Notes: generated from the sequence alone by a model not told the origin. A stretch of 64,000 nucleotides of DNA from Pseudomonas costantinii (GCF_001870435.1 NZ_MDDR01000065.1:1-64000), one strand, 5' to 3'; numbered from the stretch's first letter, positions 16,570 through 25,328 are shown. Program-made: numbers and translations.

Positions 16570-17493
16570 ATGCCTGAGATCTATCATTTTTTCCAAACGC
16601 TGGTTAACGGCATGACCGTTGGCAGCACCTATGCCTTGATAGCCATTGGCTACACAATGGTTTACGGCATCATTGGAATGATTAACTTCGCCCATGGCGA
16701 GGTGTACATGATTGGCTCCTATGTGGCCTTCATCGCCCTTGCCGGGCTGGCCATGCTGGGTATCCATTCCCTGCCGCTGTTGATGACCGCTGCGTTCCTT
16801 GCGTCGATCGTCGTAACCAGTGCCTACGGCTACAGTATCGAGCGGGTTGCCTACCGTCCCTTGCGTGGCAGCAACCGTTTGATCCCGCTGATTTCCGCTA
16901 TCGGCATGTCGATTTTCCTGCAGAACACCGTTTTGCTGTCCCAGGACTCCAAGGATAAGTCCATTCCCAACCTGATCCCGGGGAGCATCTCCTTCGGCCC
17001 AGGTGGCGCACAAGAAGTGCTGATTTCGTACATGCAGATCCTGGTTTTCGTCGTCACCCTGGTGGCGATGCTCGGCTTGACTCTGTTCATCTCCCGCTCC
17101 CGTCTGGGGCGCGCCTGCCGGGCCTGCGCCGAAGACATCAAGATGGCCAACCTGCTGGGCATCAACACCAACAACATCATCGCCCTGACCTTCGTGATCG
17201 GTGCCGCACTGGCGGCCGTCGCGGCGGTGCTGCTGAGCATGCAGTATGGCGTGATCAACCCCAACGCTGGTTTCCTGGTAGGCCTCAAGGCCTTTACCGC
17301 GGCGGTATTGGGCGGCATCGGCAGTATTCCGGGCGCGATGCTCGGCGGCCTGGTGCTGGGTGTGGCTGAAGCCTTTGGTGCCGATATTTTCGGCGACCAA
17401 TACAAGGACGTCGTGGCGTTCGGCCTGTTGGTTCTGGTGCTGTTATTCCGTCCGACCGGCATTCTGGGCCGTCCGGAGGTTGAGAAAGTATGA
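16570..17493 (+). CDS. braD: branched-chain amino acid ABC permease BraD (LivH)
   Basis: This 307-residue integral membrane protein has about eight helices. It opens YHFFQTLVNGMTVGSTYAL and contains GMINFAHGEVYMIGSY, both typical of the LivH family, plus the coupling-helix region RACAEDIKMANLLGIN that contacts the ATPases. An AGGAGCG ribosome site precedes the ATG. It overlaps braE by four bases (ATGA), so the two half-channels are co-translated. Confidence 0.96.
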   Translation: MPEIYHFFQTLVNGMTVGSTYALIAIGYTMVYGIIGMINFAHGEVYMIGSYVAFIALAGLAMLGIHSLPLLMTAAFLASIVVTSAYGYSIERVAYRPLRGSNRLIPLISAIGMSIFLQNTVLLSQDSKDKSIPNLIPGSISFGPGGAQEVLISYMQILVFVVTLVAMLGLTLFISRSRLGRACRACAEDIKMANLLGINTNNIIALTFVIGAALAAVAAVLLSMQYGVINPNAGFLVGLKAFTAAVLGGIGSIPGAMLGGLVLGVAEAFGADIFGDQYKDVVAFGLLVLVLLFRPTGILGRPEVEKV

Positions 17494-18743
17494 GCAGATA
17501 TCTTAAATCGGCGTTTTTCAGCGCCCTGCTGGTTTGGGCCGTGGCCTTCCCGGTACTCGGCCTCAAGCTGAGCATTGTCGGCATCAACCTGGAAGTGCAT
17601 GGCACCGGTCCCGTGACCCTGACCATCATCGCCCTGTGCTCGGTGCTGATGTTCCTGCGCGTGCTGTTCAGCGAGCAGTTCACTGCCTTGTTCAGGGGCA
17701 ACCGTGGCCCGTTGGTGTCGCCCAAGGTCAGCCAATTCCTGACCCTGCCGCGCACCCAGCGCTACATCATCGTTGCCCTGATCATCGCCGCATTGATCTG
17801 GCCGTTCTTCGGCTCGCGCGGCGCAGTCGACATCGCCACCCTGATCCTGATCTACGTGTTGCTGGGCCTGGGCCTGAACATCGTGGTGGGCCTCGCCGGC
17901 CTGCTCGACCTCGGTTATGTGGGCTTCTACGCTGTGGGTGCCTACACCTACGCGCTGCTCTCGCACTACCTGGGCTGGAGCTTCTGGATCTGCCTGCCGC
18001 TGGCCGGCTTGATGTCTGCCACGTTCGGCTTCCTGCTGGGCTTCCCGGTACTGCGTTTGCGCGGTGACTATCTGGCAATCGTGACCCTGGGTTTCGGCGA
18101 AATCATCCGGCTGTTCCTGCGTAACCTTACCGACATTACCGGTGGCCCCAACGGCATCAGCAACATCCCCAAGCCAACCTTCTTCGGGCTGTCGTTCGAC
18201 CGCACCGCTGCCGAAGGCATGCAGACTTTCCACGAGTACTTCGGGATCGATTACAACCCGGTGAGCAAAGTGGTGTTCCTGTACCTGGTGGCACTGTTGC
18301 TGGCACTCGCGGCATTGTTCGTGATCAACCGCCTGTTGCGCATGCCGATCGGCCGCGCATGGGAAGCGCTACGCGAAGATGAAATCGCCTGTCGGGCCCT
18401 GGGCCTGAACCCGACCATCATCAAGCTTTCCGCGTTCACCCTGGGCGCTGCGTTCGCCGGTTTTGCCGGCAGCTTCTTCGCGGCTCGCCAAGGCCTGGTG
18501 ACCCCGGAGTCGTTCACCTTTATCGAGTCGGCAATCATCCTCGCCATCGTGGTACTGGGTGGCATGGGCTCGCAACTGGGTGTGATCCTGGCGGCGATCG
18601 TGATGATCCTGCTGCCGGAAATGATGCGCGAGTTCAGCGAATACCGCATGTTGATGTTCGGCGCCATGATGGTGCTGATGATGATCTGGCGTCCTCAAGG
18701 CTTGCTGCCCATGCAACGTCCACACATGGAGTTGCGCAAATGA
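17490..18743 (+). CDS. braE: branched-chain amino acid ABC permease BraE (LivM)
   Basis: This 417-residue permease partners BraD. The N-terminal helices (about residues 1-90) form the long LivM-type extension. The core contains LGLNIVVGLAGLLDLGYVGFYAVG and the coupling segment RAWEALREDEIACRALGLN. It ends with WRPQGLLPMQRPHMELRK. Overlaps of four bases with both braD and braF show tight coupling. Confidence 0.96.
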   Translation: MSRYLKSAFFSALLVWAVAFPVLGLKLSIVGINLEVHGTGPVTLTIIALCSVLMFLRVLFSEQFTALFRGNRGPLVSPKVSQFLTLPRTQRYIIVALIIAALIWPFFGSRGAVDIATLILIYVLLGLGLNIVVGLAGLLDLGYVGFYAVGAYTYALLSHYLGWSFWICLPLAGLMSATFGFLLGFPVLRLRGDYLAIVTLGFGEIIRLFLRNLTDITGGPNGISNIPKPTFFGLSFDRTAAEGMQTFHEYFGIDYNPVSKVVFLYLVALLLALAALFVINRLLRMPIGRAWEALREDEIACRALGLNPTIIKLSAFTLGAAFAGFAGSFFAARQGLVTPESFTFIESAIILAIVVLGGMGSQLGVILAAIVMILLPEMMREFSEYRMLMFGAMMVLMMIWRPQGLLPMQRPHMELRK

Positions 18744-19507
18744 GCCGCGAGATCCTGAAAGTCGAAAACTTGAGCATGCGCTTCGGCGGCTTGCTGGCGG
18801 TCAACGGCGTGGCCCTGACCGTGAAAGAGAAACAGGTGGTGGCATTGATCGGCCCGAACGGCGCCGGCAAGACCACGGTGTTCAACTGCCTCACCGGTTT
18901 CTACAAGCCGAGCGGTGGCAGCATCTTGCTGGACGGCCAGCCGATCCAGGGTTTGGCCGGTCACGAGATCGCCCGTAAGGGCGTGGTGCGGACCTTCCAG
19001 AACGTGCGGTTGTTCAAGGACATGACGGCGGTCGAGAACCTGCTGATTGCCCAGCACCGTCACCTGAACACCAACTTCCTGGCAGGCCTGTTCCAGACCC
19101 CGTCGTTTCGCAAGAGCGAGCGCGAGGCCATGGAATACGCGGCGTACTGGCTGGACAAGGTCAACTTGACCGAATTCGCCAACCGCCCTGCCGGCACCCT
19201 GGCCTATGGTCAGCAACGTCGCCTGGAAATCGCTCGCTGCATGATGACCCGCCCGCGGATCCTCATGCTCGACGAACCGGCCGCCGGTCTGAACCCCAAG
19301 GAAACCGAAGACCTCAAGGCGCTGATCAGCGTGTTGCGTGAGGAAAACAACGCCACGGTGCTGTTGATCGAACACGACATGAAGCTGGTCATGAGCATTT
19401 CCGACCACATCGTCGTGATCAACCAAGGCACACCGCTGGCCAACGGGACACCGGAACAGATCCGCGATAATCCTGAAGTGATCAAAGCCTATTTGGGGGA
19501 AGCGTAA
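18740..19507 (+). CDS. braF: branched-chain amino acid ABC transporter ATPase BraF (LivG)
   Basis: This 255-residue ABC ATPase has Walker A GPNGAGKTT (about residues 38-46), signature LAYGQQRRLEIAR and Walker B ILMLDEPAAGLNP. The insert after NVRLFKDMTAVENLLIAQH is characteristic of LivG. It pairs with BraG on the cytosolic face to drive import. It starts within the end of braE. Confidence 0.96.
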   Translation: MSREILKVENLSMRFGGLLAVNGVALTVKEKQVVALIGPNGAGKTTVFNCLTGFYKPSGGSILLDGQPIQGLAGHEIARKGVVRTFQNVRLFKDMTAVENLLIAQHRHLNTNFLAGLFQTPSFRKSEREAMEYAAYWLDKVNLTEFANRPAGTLAYGQQRRLEIARCMMTRPRILMLDEPAAGLNPKETEDLKALISVLREENNATVLLIEHDMKLVMSISDHIVVINQGTPLANGTPEQIRDNPEVIKAYLGEA

Positions 19508-19508
19508 A

Positions 19509-20210
19509 ATGCTGCAATTCGAAAACGTTTCCACTTTTTACGGCAAGATCCAGGCCCTGCACAGCGTCAACGTGGAAGTGCGCCAAGGTGAAATCGTCAC
19601 GCTGATCGGCGCCAACGGTGCCGGTAAATCGACCCTGCTGATGACCTTGTGCGGTTCGCCGCAGGCCCACAGCGGCAGCATCCGTTACATGGGTGAAGAG
19701 CTGGTGGGCCAGCAGTCGTCGCACATCATGCGCAAGAGCATTGCGGTGGTGCCGGAAGGCCGCCGCGTGTTCTCGCGCCTGACGGTGGAGGAGAACCTGG
19801 CCATGGGCGGGTTCTTCACCGACAAGGGCGACTACCAGGAGCAGATGGACAAGGTGCTGCACCTGTTCCCTCGCCTCAAGGAACGCTTCAGCCAGCGCGG
19901 CGGCACCATGTCCGGCGGCGAGCAGCAAATGCTCGCCATCGGCCGGGCATTGATGAGCAAACCCAAGCTGTTGCTGTTGGACGAACCGTCCCTGGGACTG
20001 GCGCCGATCATCATCCAGCAGATCTTCGACATCATCGAACAGCTGCGCAAGGACGGTGTGACGGTGTTCCTGGTGGAGCAGAACGCCAACCAGGCACTGA
20101 AAATCGCTGACCGTGCCTACGTGCTGGAAAACGGCCGGGTGGTAATGCAGGGTACTGGCGAGCAATTGCTGACTGACCCCAAGGTGCGTGAGGCTTACCT
20201 GGGCGGTTAA
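19509..20210 (+). CDS. braG: branched-chain amino acid ABC transporter ATPase BraG (LivF)
   Basis: This 233-residue ATPase has Walker A GANGAGKST, the LivF-type sequence VVPEGRRVFSRLTVEENLAMGG, signature MSGGEQQMLAIGRAL and Walker B LLLLDEPSLGLAP. It begins one base after the braF stop and is the last gene of the operon. No terminator follows directly; a composite REP element lies 26 bases downstream and may stop or protect the transcript. Confidence 0.96.
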   Translation: MLQFENVSTFYGKIQALHSVNVEVRQGEIVTLIGANGAGKSTLLMTLCGSPQAHSGSIRYMGEELVGQQSSHIMRKSIAVVPEGRRVFSRLTVEENLAMGGFFTDKGDYQEQMDKVLHLFPRLKERFSQRGGTMSGGEQQMLAIGRALMSKPKLLLLDEPSLGLAPIIIQQIFDIIEQLRKDGVTVFLVEQNANQALKIADRAYVLENGRVVMQGTGEQLLTDPKVREAYLGG

Positions 20211-20236
20211 AAACGGTTGTTGTAGGAGCCGAACCT

Positions 20237-20362
20237 AAATGTGGGAGCGGGCTTGTGTGGGAGCTGGCTTGCCTGCGATAGCATCACCGCGGTGTGACTA
20301 ACACACCAAGGTGCCTGCATCGCGGGCAAGCCCGGCTCCCACACAAGCCCGCTCCCACATTT
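20237..20362. repeat. composite nested REP inverted repeat
   Basis: This 126-base element is symmetrical over most of its length. The outer arms are AAATGTGGGAGCGGGCTTGTGT and its complement; the inner arms carry GTGGGAGC(T/C)GGCTTGC and its complement. It therefore looks like one REP pair inserted into another. It separates the bra and bufferin operons. Confidence 0.8.
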
Positions 20363-20414
20363 GCTTTGTGTGACCCTTAAATTTTGCGTTGTTTGAAATT
20401 ATTTTCGTCTGGTT

Positions 20415-20444
20415 TGTAACGAAATTCGCCCTGCTGCCTCTAGT
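20415..20444 (+). promoter_or_regulatory. candidate ECF-sigma promoter for the bufferin operon
   Basis: TGTAACG (20415-20421) resembles the GTAAC-type -35 used by several ECF sigma factors, with a possible -10 near 20438-20444. The gap to the bufA1 ATG is about 55 bases. No sigma gene lies nearby, so this is tentative. Confidence 0.25.
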
Positions 20445-20497
20445 GGAGTAAGCAGGCAAACACGCCTGATACCTCAACCTACTGCTGGAGTTACACC

Positions 20498-20794
20498 ATG
20501 ACTACTAAACTGTCCGCCGCTACCCTCGTCCTGGCCCTGGGTTCGGCCCTGAGCCTGTCCGCCCTGACCACCACCGCTCACGCCGCCGACGACATGCAGA
20601 AATGCTTCGGCGTCGCTGAAGCCGGCAAGAACGATTGCGCCGCAGGCGCCGGCACCTCCTGCGCCGGCACCTCGAAAATCAAAGACCAGGCCAACGCTTG
20701 GAAACTGGTCCCGGCCGGTACCTGCAAAACCACCCCAAGCGCCACCTCGCCGACCGGCTTCGGCCAGGAAGCTGCGTTCACCGCCAAGTCCTGA
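20498..20794 (+). CDS. bufA1: bufferin-1 precursor (DUF2282), copper-binding RiPP
   Basis: This 98-residue precursor has a signal peptide (MTTKLSAATL to THAA, cleavage near residue 28). The core has four cysteines in the pattern KCFGVAEAGKNDC...SCAGTSK...AGTC, the hallmark of DUF2282/bufferin-1 peptides. In the recently described bufferins the two central cysteines are turned into thiooxazoles by an MNIO enzyme, and the exported peptide binds copper in the periplasm. The next genes encode the expected BufB and BufC. A GGAG ribosome site precedes the ATG. I am sure of the family; copper protection here is inferred from it. Confidence 0.88.
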   Translation: MTTKLSAATLVLALGSALSLSALTTTAHAADDMQKCFGVAEAGKNDCAAGAGTSCAGTSKIKDQANAWKLVPAGTCKTTPSATSPTGFGQEAAFTAKS

Positions 20795-20817
20795 AACAGC
20801 CCGCAACCTGAGTACTG

Positions 20818-21696
20818 ATGATGACGCTTTCACCCCTGCACACGGTCGCACCGGCTCAGGTGCCCGGCCTCCCCTACAGGGCCGGGCTGGGGCTGAAGAA
20901 CGAGCATTTCATAGAAGTGCTCGAGACCTCGCCCGACATCGGTTTTTTTGAAGTACACGCCGAAAACTACATGGTGGCCGGCGGCCCGTTTCATCACTAC
21001 CTGGGTTTGATACGCGAGCAGTACCCACTGTCGCTGCACGGCGTGGGCCTGTCCATTGGCGGCGAAGGCCCACTGAACCGTGAGCATCTGGCACGGTTGG
21101 CCACGCTGATCGAACGCTATCAACCCCACTCTTTTTCCGAACACCTGGCCTGGTCCAGCCACGGGCCGGTGTTTCTCAATGACTTGCTGCCCCTGGCCTA
21201 CGATGCCGCCACCCTGAACCGGGTGTGCGACCACATCGACCAAGTGCAAAGCACCCTCAAGCGGCCAATGCTGCTGGAGACCCCGTCGACTTACCTGCAG
21301 TTCCAACGCTCCACCCTCGACGAGACGGACTTCATCAGCGAGATCATCCGCCGCACCGGTTGCGGCCTGCTGCTGGACGTCAACAATGTCTACGTGTCGT
21401 GCATCAATCACCAGCGCGATCCACTGTCCTACATCGATGCACTGCCGTTGCACGCCGTGGGTGAGATTCATCTGGCCGGTTTTGCCGAAGACACCGACAG
21501 CCTGGGCGATCGCCTGTTGATCGATGACCATGGCGCGCCTATCGATAACGCCGTGTGGCAGTTGTATGAACAGGCATTGGCGCGCACCGGCCCGGTGCCG
21601 ACGTTGATCGAACGTGATAACCAGGTGCCCGCCTTCGGCGTGCTGCAAGCCGAAGCCCAACACGCCGAATGGCATCTGTCGCAGGTCACCCCATGA
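20818..21696 (+). CDS. bufB1: BufB-type multinuclear iron oxygenase (MNIO, DUF692)
   Basis: This 292-residue TIM-barrel enzyme of the DUF692/MNIO family modifies cysteines of its RiPP partner with a cluster of iron ions. Probable metal ligands lie in SLHGVGLSIGG, FFEVHAENYM, LLLETPSTYL, LLDVNNVYVS and GEIHLAGF, all conserved family segments. It starts ATGATG 23 bases after bufA1 and overlaps bufC by four bases. Confidence 0.93.
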   Translation: MMTLSPLHTVAPAQVPGLPYRAGLGLKNEHFIEVLETSPDIGFFEVHAENYMVAGGPFHHYLGLIREQYPLSLHGVGLSIGGEGPLNREHLARLATLIERYQPHSFSEHLAWSSHGPVFLNDLLPLAYDAATLNRVCDHIDQVQSTLKRPMLLETPSTYLQFQRSTLDETDFISEIIRRTGCGLLLDVNNVYVSCINHQRDPLSYIDALPLHAVGEIHLAGFAEDTDSLGDRLLIDDHGAPIDNAVWQLYEQALARTGPVPTLIERDNQVPAFGVLQAEAQHAEWHLSQVTP

Positions 21697-22469
21697 GCCA
21701 TCAAGCGGCATTTACCAGTGCGTTGCTCGCACCCGATCAGGCCTGTCCCGATGGGCTGTTCAGCAGCAACGGCGCCGACCCGGCCAGCCGTTTTGCGGTG
21801 TATCGCAACAATGTCCACAGCTCATTGATCAACGCGCTGGTGACGGCTTACCCGGTCACGTTGCAATTGGTGGGGGAAGATTTTTTTCGCGCAATGGCCG
21901 GCCTCTATGTACAAGCATCCCCGCCCACCAGCCCAATGATCAGCGAATACGGCAGCACTTTTGCCGACTTCATCCAGTCTTTCGAACCGGCCGCCAGCGT
22001 GCCCTATCTGGCCGATGTCGCACGGCTTGAGCGCCTGCGGGTGCGCGCCTATCACGCGGCGGATACCCAACCGCTGGGCCAACAGGCCGTTCTTCAAGCC
22101 CTGCAAAGCCAAACGGACTTGGGGAAACTGCGCGTGCAACTGCATCCATCCCTCGCCACCTTGAATTCCGCCTTTGCGATGGTGGCTGTGTGGGCCGCGC
22201 ACCAGACCGAGGGGGCCATGGCCACCTTGAATCCTTGGCATGCCCAAGGCGCGCTGGTAGTGCGCCAAGGCCTGGCGGTCAAGGTGTTCGCCATCGACAG
22301 TGGCTCGGTTGCATTTATCGACAGCCTGAACCACGGCACGGAGCTGGAGATGGCAGTCGCGCATGCCCTCGAAACGTCAGCCGAATTTGATCTGCACCAA
22401 TGCCTGACACTGCTGGTCAATCACGACGCCATTACCCATCTGTACCTAGAACAAAAGGAATCGCCATGA
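21693..22469 (+). CDS. bufC1: BufC-type partner protein (DUF2063)
   Basis: This 258-residue protein is the DUF2063 (HvfC/BufC-like) partner of the MNIO enzyme. The N-terminal domain has DPASRFAVYRNNVHSSLINAL and YPVTLQLVGEDFFRAMA, the family signature once called putative DNA-binding. In related systems the partner binds the precursor peptide and presents it to the MNIO. The start is the ATG overlapping the bufB stop; the frame is open a little further upstream inside bufB. Confidence 0.9.
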   Translation: MSHQAAFTSALLAPDQACPDGLFSSNGADPASRFAVYRNNVHSSLINALVTAYPVTLQLVGEDFFRAMAGLYVQASPPTSPMISEYGSTFADFIQSFEPAASVPYLADVARLERLRVRAYHAADTQPLGQQAVLQALQSQTDLGKLRVQLHPSLATLNSAFAMVAVWAAHQTEGAMATLNPWHAQGALVVRQGLAVKVFAIDSGSVAFIDSLNHGTELEMAVAHALETSAEFDLHQCLTLLVNHDAITHLYLEQKESP

Positions 22470-22951
22470 ACGCATCCCCTTCGTGCCTGGTTAAACGGAC
22501 CATCGCACTCTTCGAGAAAATCCCCTACAGCCTGATCGCCTTTCTCGCACGCTTCTCGATTGCGGCGGTGTTCTGGAAGTCCGGGCAAACCAAGGTCGAA
22601 GGCTTTGCCATCGACCTGATCAGCGGCACCTTCCAATTGGGCGAACCACGCCTTGCCGCGTCGACATTGCCGCTGTTTCGCAGCGAATACCACGTGCCCT
22701 TGCTGTCGCCGGAAGTCGCCGCGCATATGGCGGCATTTGCCGAACACTTTTTCCCGATACTGATCCTCATGGGCTTTGCCACACGTTTCTCGGCGCTGGC
22801 CTTGATCGGCATGACCCTGACCATCCAATTATTCGTCTACCCGGACGCCTACCCGACCCACGGCACCTGGATCGCCTTGTTGCTACTGTTGGTCGCCAAG
22901 GGGCCAGGCGCCCTTTCCATCGATCACCTGATCGCGCGCCGCTACCGTTAA
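22466..22951 (+). CDS. DoxX-family inner-membrane protein
   Basis: This 161-residue protein has four predicted helices. LIAFLARFSIAAVFWKSGQTK is the typical DoxX start, and HGTWIALLLLLVAKGPG the typical end. DoxX-like proteins commonly close bufferin operons, where they may help the redox chemistry or export at the membrane; their role is not settled. It overlaps bufC by four bases, with an AAAAGGA ribosome site. Confidence 0.9.
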   Translation: MNASPSCLVKRTIALFEKIPYSLIAFLARFSIAAVFWKSGQTKVEGFAIDLISGTFQLGEPRLAASTLPLFRSEYHVPLLSPEVAAHMAAFAEHFFPILILMGFATRFSALALIGMTLTIQLFVYPDAYPTHGTWIALLLLLVAKGPGALSIDHLIARRYR

Positions 22952-23856
22952 AGACGATCCAGGGCTTCGCCGCTGCGTTTGAACCAATCCACCAGGTAGT
23001 CGGCCAGCACCTGGGTACGTCGCGGCAAGCCGCCCTGATAGGGATGGACCAAGTACATCGGCATGCTCCGCGTCTGATAATCGCGCAGGAGCCAACGTAA
23101 TCGGCCGTCAGCCAGTTCCGCTGGCAGTACGTAGGACGGCAGACGGGCGATACCGGCGCCCACCAGTGCGGCTTTTTTCAAAAGGTTGTAGTGGTTGGAG
23201 GCAAACGTGCCGCTGACCCGCACCCGCAACAGTTCGTGTTGCTGGTGGTACAGCCATTCTTCTCGCCCGCTGTAGTGGCTGTTGAGCAGGCAGATGTGGG
23301 ATGCCAAGTCCGACGGGGTCAACGGTTCGCCGTGTTGCTCCAGATACGCCGGGCTGGCGCAGGTCATCTCGTGCCAGGCCAACAGCGGCTTGGCCACCAG
23401 CCGCTCATTTTCGATAGCTCCCGAACGTACCCCCAAGTCAAAGCCATCCCGCGCCAGGTCTCGGTAGCTGTTGTTCAACTCCAACTCGATCTGCACCTGC
23501 GGGTACTGCTTGGAAAATTCCAGCAGCAAGCCATCGAAGAAAGTTTCTCCCAACGAGACCGGGACCGTCATACGCACCGGCCCGGCCAAATCGTCCTTAA
23601 GCCGTGCCAATGCCTGACGAGCCCGGTCCACTTGTACTACGAGCGCCTGGGCCTGGGGCAACAACGCCGCACCGGCTGCGGTAAGGCTAAGCTTGCGGGT
23701 GGTGCGGTGCAGTAACACCACTGAAAACTGTGCCTCCAACTGACTGATGCGCTTGGACAACTGGCCTTTGCTGCACCCCAGTTGCTCGGCCGCCACCGTG
23801 AAGCTGCCGGCTTCGATCAGCACGGCAAAGGCCGCCAGGTCATCCATCTCGCTCAT
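22948..23856 (-). CDS. LysR-family transcriptional regulator
   Basis: This 302-residue regulator starts MSEMDDLAAFAVLIEAGSF. The helix-turn-helix contains EQLGCSKGQLSKRISQLE, which differs from the usual S-x-(S/P)-A-(V/L)-S pattern by having SKGQLSKR, a variant seen in the DsdC/CrgA-like cluster. The effector domain follows, with DLGVRSGAIENERLVAKPLL. It diverges from the SDR gene at 23961 with a 104-base gap, so it probably regulates that gene and itself. Its stop overlaps the DoxX stop tail to tail. Confidence 0.9.
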   Translation of the reverse strand: MSEMDDLAAFAVLIEAGSFTVAAEQLGCSKGQLSKRISQLEAQFSVVLLHRTTRKLSLTAAGAALLPQAQALVVQVDRARQALARLKDDLAGPVRMTVPVSLGETFFDGLLLEFSKQYPQVQIELELNNSYRDLARDGFDLGVRSGAIENERLVAKPLLAWHEMTCASPAYLEQHGEPLTPSDLASHICLLNSHYSGREEWLYHQQHELLRVRVSGTFASNHYNLLKKAALVGAGIARLPSYVLPAELADGRLRWLLRDYQTRSMPMYLVHPYQGGLPRRTQVLADYLVDWFKRSGEALDRL

Positions 23857-23960
23857 GGATTGTTTCCATTTGAAAACCAAAGGTTGCCTATTAGCACGTT
23901 TATCCTTCTAAAAAGCCACTCTAGACTGAACCCTCACTAACTCCCTGGAGGAACAGCACG

Positions 23961-24560
23961 ATGAAAATCCTATTGATTGGTGCCAGCGGTACTGTTGGTT
24001 CGGCAGTCAAGGCGGAGCTTGCACAGCGCCACGAAGTGATCAGCATCGGTCGCAGCAGCGGCGACTTCCAGGTGGATATCAGCGACAGCGCCTCAATCCG
24101 CACACTGTTCGAACAGACCGGCAAATTCGATGCACTGGTCTGCGCGGCTGGCAGCGTTAACTTCGTCCCCCTGGGCGACATGAGCGAAACCGATTTTGAA
24201 CTGGGCCTGCGTGACAAGCTGATGGGCCAGGTCAACCTGCTGCTAATCGGCCGCGAGTACGCCAACGACGGCGCCTCGTTTACCTTCACCAGCGGCATTC
24301 TCAACCGTGACCCGATTCGTACCGGCGCCTCGGCCGCACTGGTCAACGGCGCACTGGATGCATTCGTCAAAGCGGCGGCGATCGAATTGCCACGCGGCCT
24401 GCGCGTCAACTCTGTGAGCCCGACCGTCCTGCTGGAGGCCATGGGCAGCTACGCCCCGTACTTCCGAGGCTACAAACCGGCTCCCGGTGCCGATGTCGCG
24501 CTGGCCTACGCGAAAAGTGTCGAGGGCTTGCAGACTGGCCAGACCTTTATCGTCGGTTGA
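23961..24560 (+). CDS. short-chain dehydrogenase-like protein without the YxxxK motif
   Basis: This 199-residue Rossmann protein has a glycine motif GASGTVGSAVKAEL, the nucleotide-specifying IGRSSGDFQVDISD, and VCAAGS in place of NNAG. Where classical SDRs have the catalytic Tyr-x-x-x-Lys, it has TGASAALVNGALDAF, so both residues seem absent. The protein is short for an SDR but complete, ending GQTFIVG. An Arg after the second strand favours NADP. I recall a conserved SDR subfamily with this same change, so it is not a local mutation. Regulation by the divergent LysR is likely. The reaction, if any, is unknown. Confidence 0.85.
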   Translation: MKILLIGASGTVGSAVKAELAQRHEVISIGRSSGDFQVDISDSASIRTLFEQTGKFDALVCAAGSVNFVPLGDMSETDFELGLRDKLMGQVNLLLIGREYANDGASFTFTSGILNRDPIRTGASAALVNGALDAFVKAAAIELPRGLRVNSVSPTVLLEAMGSYAPYFRGYKPAPGADVALAYAKSVEGLQTGQTFIVG

Positions 24561-24653
24561 ATCCTGTGTCTGTAAGAATTGCCTGAAGCCGGGCGGCGGG
24601 GTTGTGGTGCGGCGTCAGCCTGCGTAACGTGGCGGCACTTGTTTGGAGACCCG

Positions 24654-25328
24654 ATGATGCGTGCCGTCCGTACCCTTGCTCTGTTTGCCCTGCTGCCCCT
24701 GTTCACCGCTTGCCAGTTACTCGAGAGCGAGCCGGCCAAACCGTCTACCGCTGGGCTGACCCGTATGCAGGGTGAATTGACGGCGGTGGGCAGCAAACTG
24801 TTGTTCCAACCCTGTGGTGATAAACGCAACTACGTGGTCAACGACACCGGCGGCACCAGCGTCCTGCAGGAAGCCGCCTCCCTGGCCGGCCAGCAAGGCC
24901 TGCTGTTTGCCGACTTGCGCGGCAAGTTCTCCGGAGTCGCCAGCGGCACCGAAGGTTCGGTCGACCTGCAACAGCTCTATCGCGTGGAGCGTTCGACTTC
25001 GGCCTGCAACGACCCGGACTTCAAGCGCATGATTCTGCGGGCCAACGGCCATAAGCCGGCCTGGGCGATGAACGTCACCGCCAAGGGCATGGTGCTGGAA
25101 CGCGAAGGCCAGCCACCACTCGCGGTGCCTTACGTGGAAGAACAACTGGGTGACGGTCGTTTTAACCTGATGACCGAAGCCAATAACCAACACATCGAAC
25201 TGTGGGTGGCCCCGCAGCGTTGCGTCGACCCGGTCAGCGGCAGCCTGCAACACATGACCGCCGAGCTGCGCGTCAACGGCCAGGTACAGCGCGGTTGCGC
25301 GGCGTTTGGCGGCTCCCGCGACGACTGA
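24654..25328 (+). CDS. COG3650-type lipoprotein
   Basis: This 224-residue protein has a lipoprotein signal (LFALLPLFTAC, acylated Cys near residue 19). The body has a repeated beta pattern: FQPCGDKRNYVVNDTGG in the first half and a second domain from about residue 120 (GHKPAWAMNVTAKGMVLEREG) ending QHMTAELRVNGQVQRGCAAFGG. The second half is the META/HslJ-like module of the COG3650 lipoprotein family. TGGAG precedes an ATGATG start; either ATG could be used. The role is unknown; such proteins sit in the envelope. Confidence 0.8.
   Translation: MMRAVRTLALFALLPLFTACQLLESEPAKPSTAGLTRMQGELTAVGSKLLFQPCGDKRNYVVNDTGGTSVLQEAASLAGQQGLLFADLRGKFSGVASGTEGSVDLQQLYRVERSTSACNDPDFKRMILRANGHKPAWAMNVTAKGMVLEREGQPPLAVPYVEEQLGDGRFNLMTEANNQHIELWVAPQRCVDPVSGSLQHMTAELRVNGQVQRGCAAFGGSRDD

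Noticed and set aside
16851..18233. Minus-strand open frames across braD and braE
   Set aside because: They are antisense to clearly functional permease genes and have no start signals or family likeness.
20237..20362. CRISPR-like array
   Set aside because: The repeated words are inverted, not direct, with no regular spacers and no cas genes.
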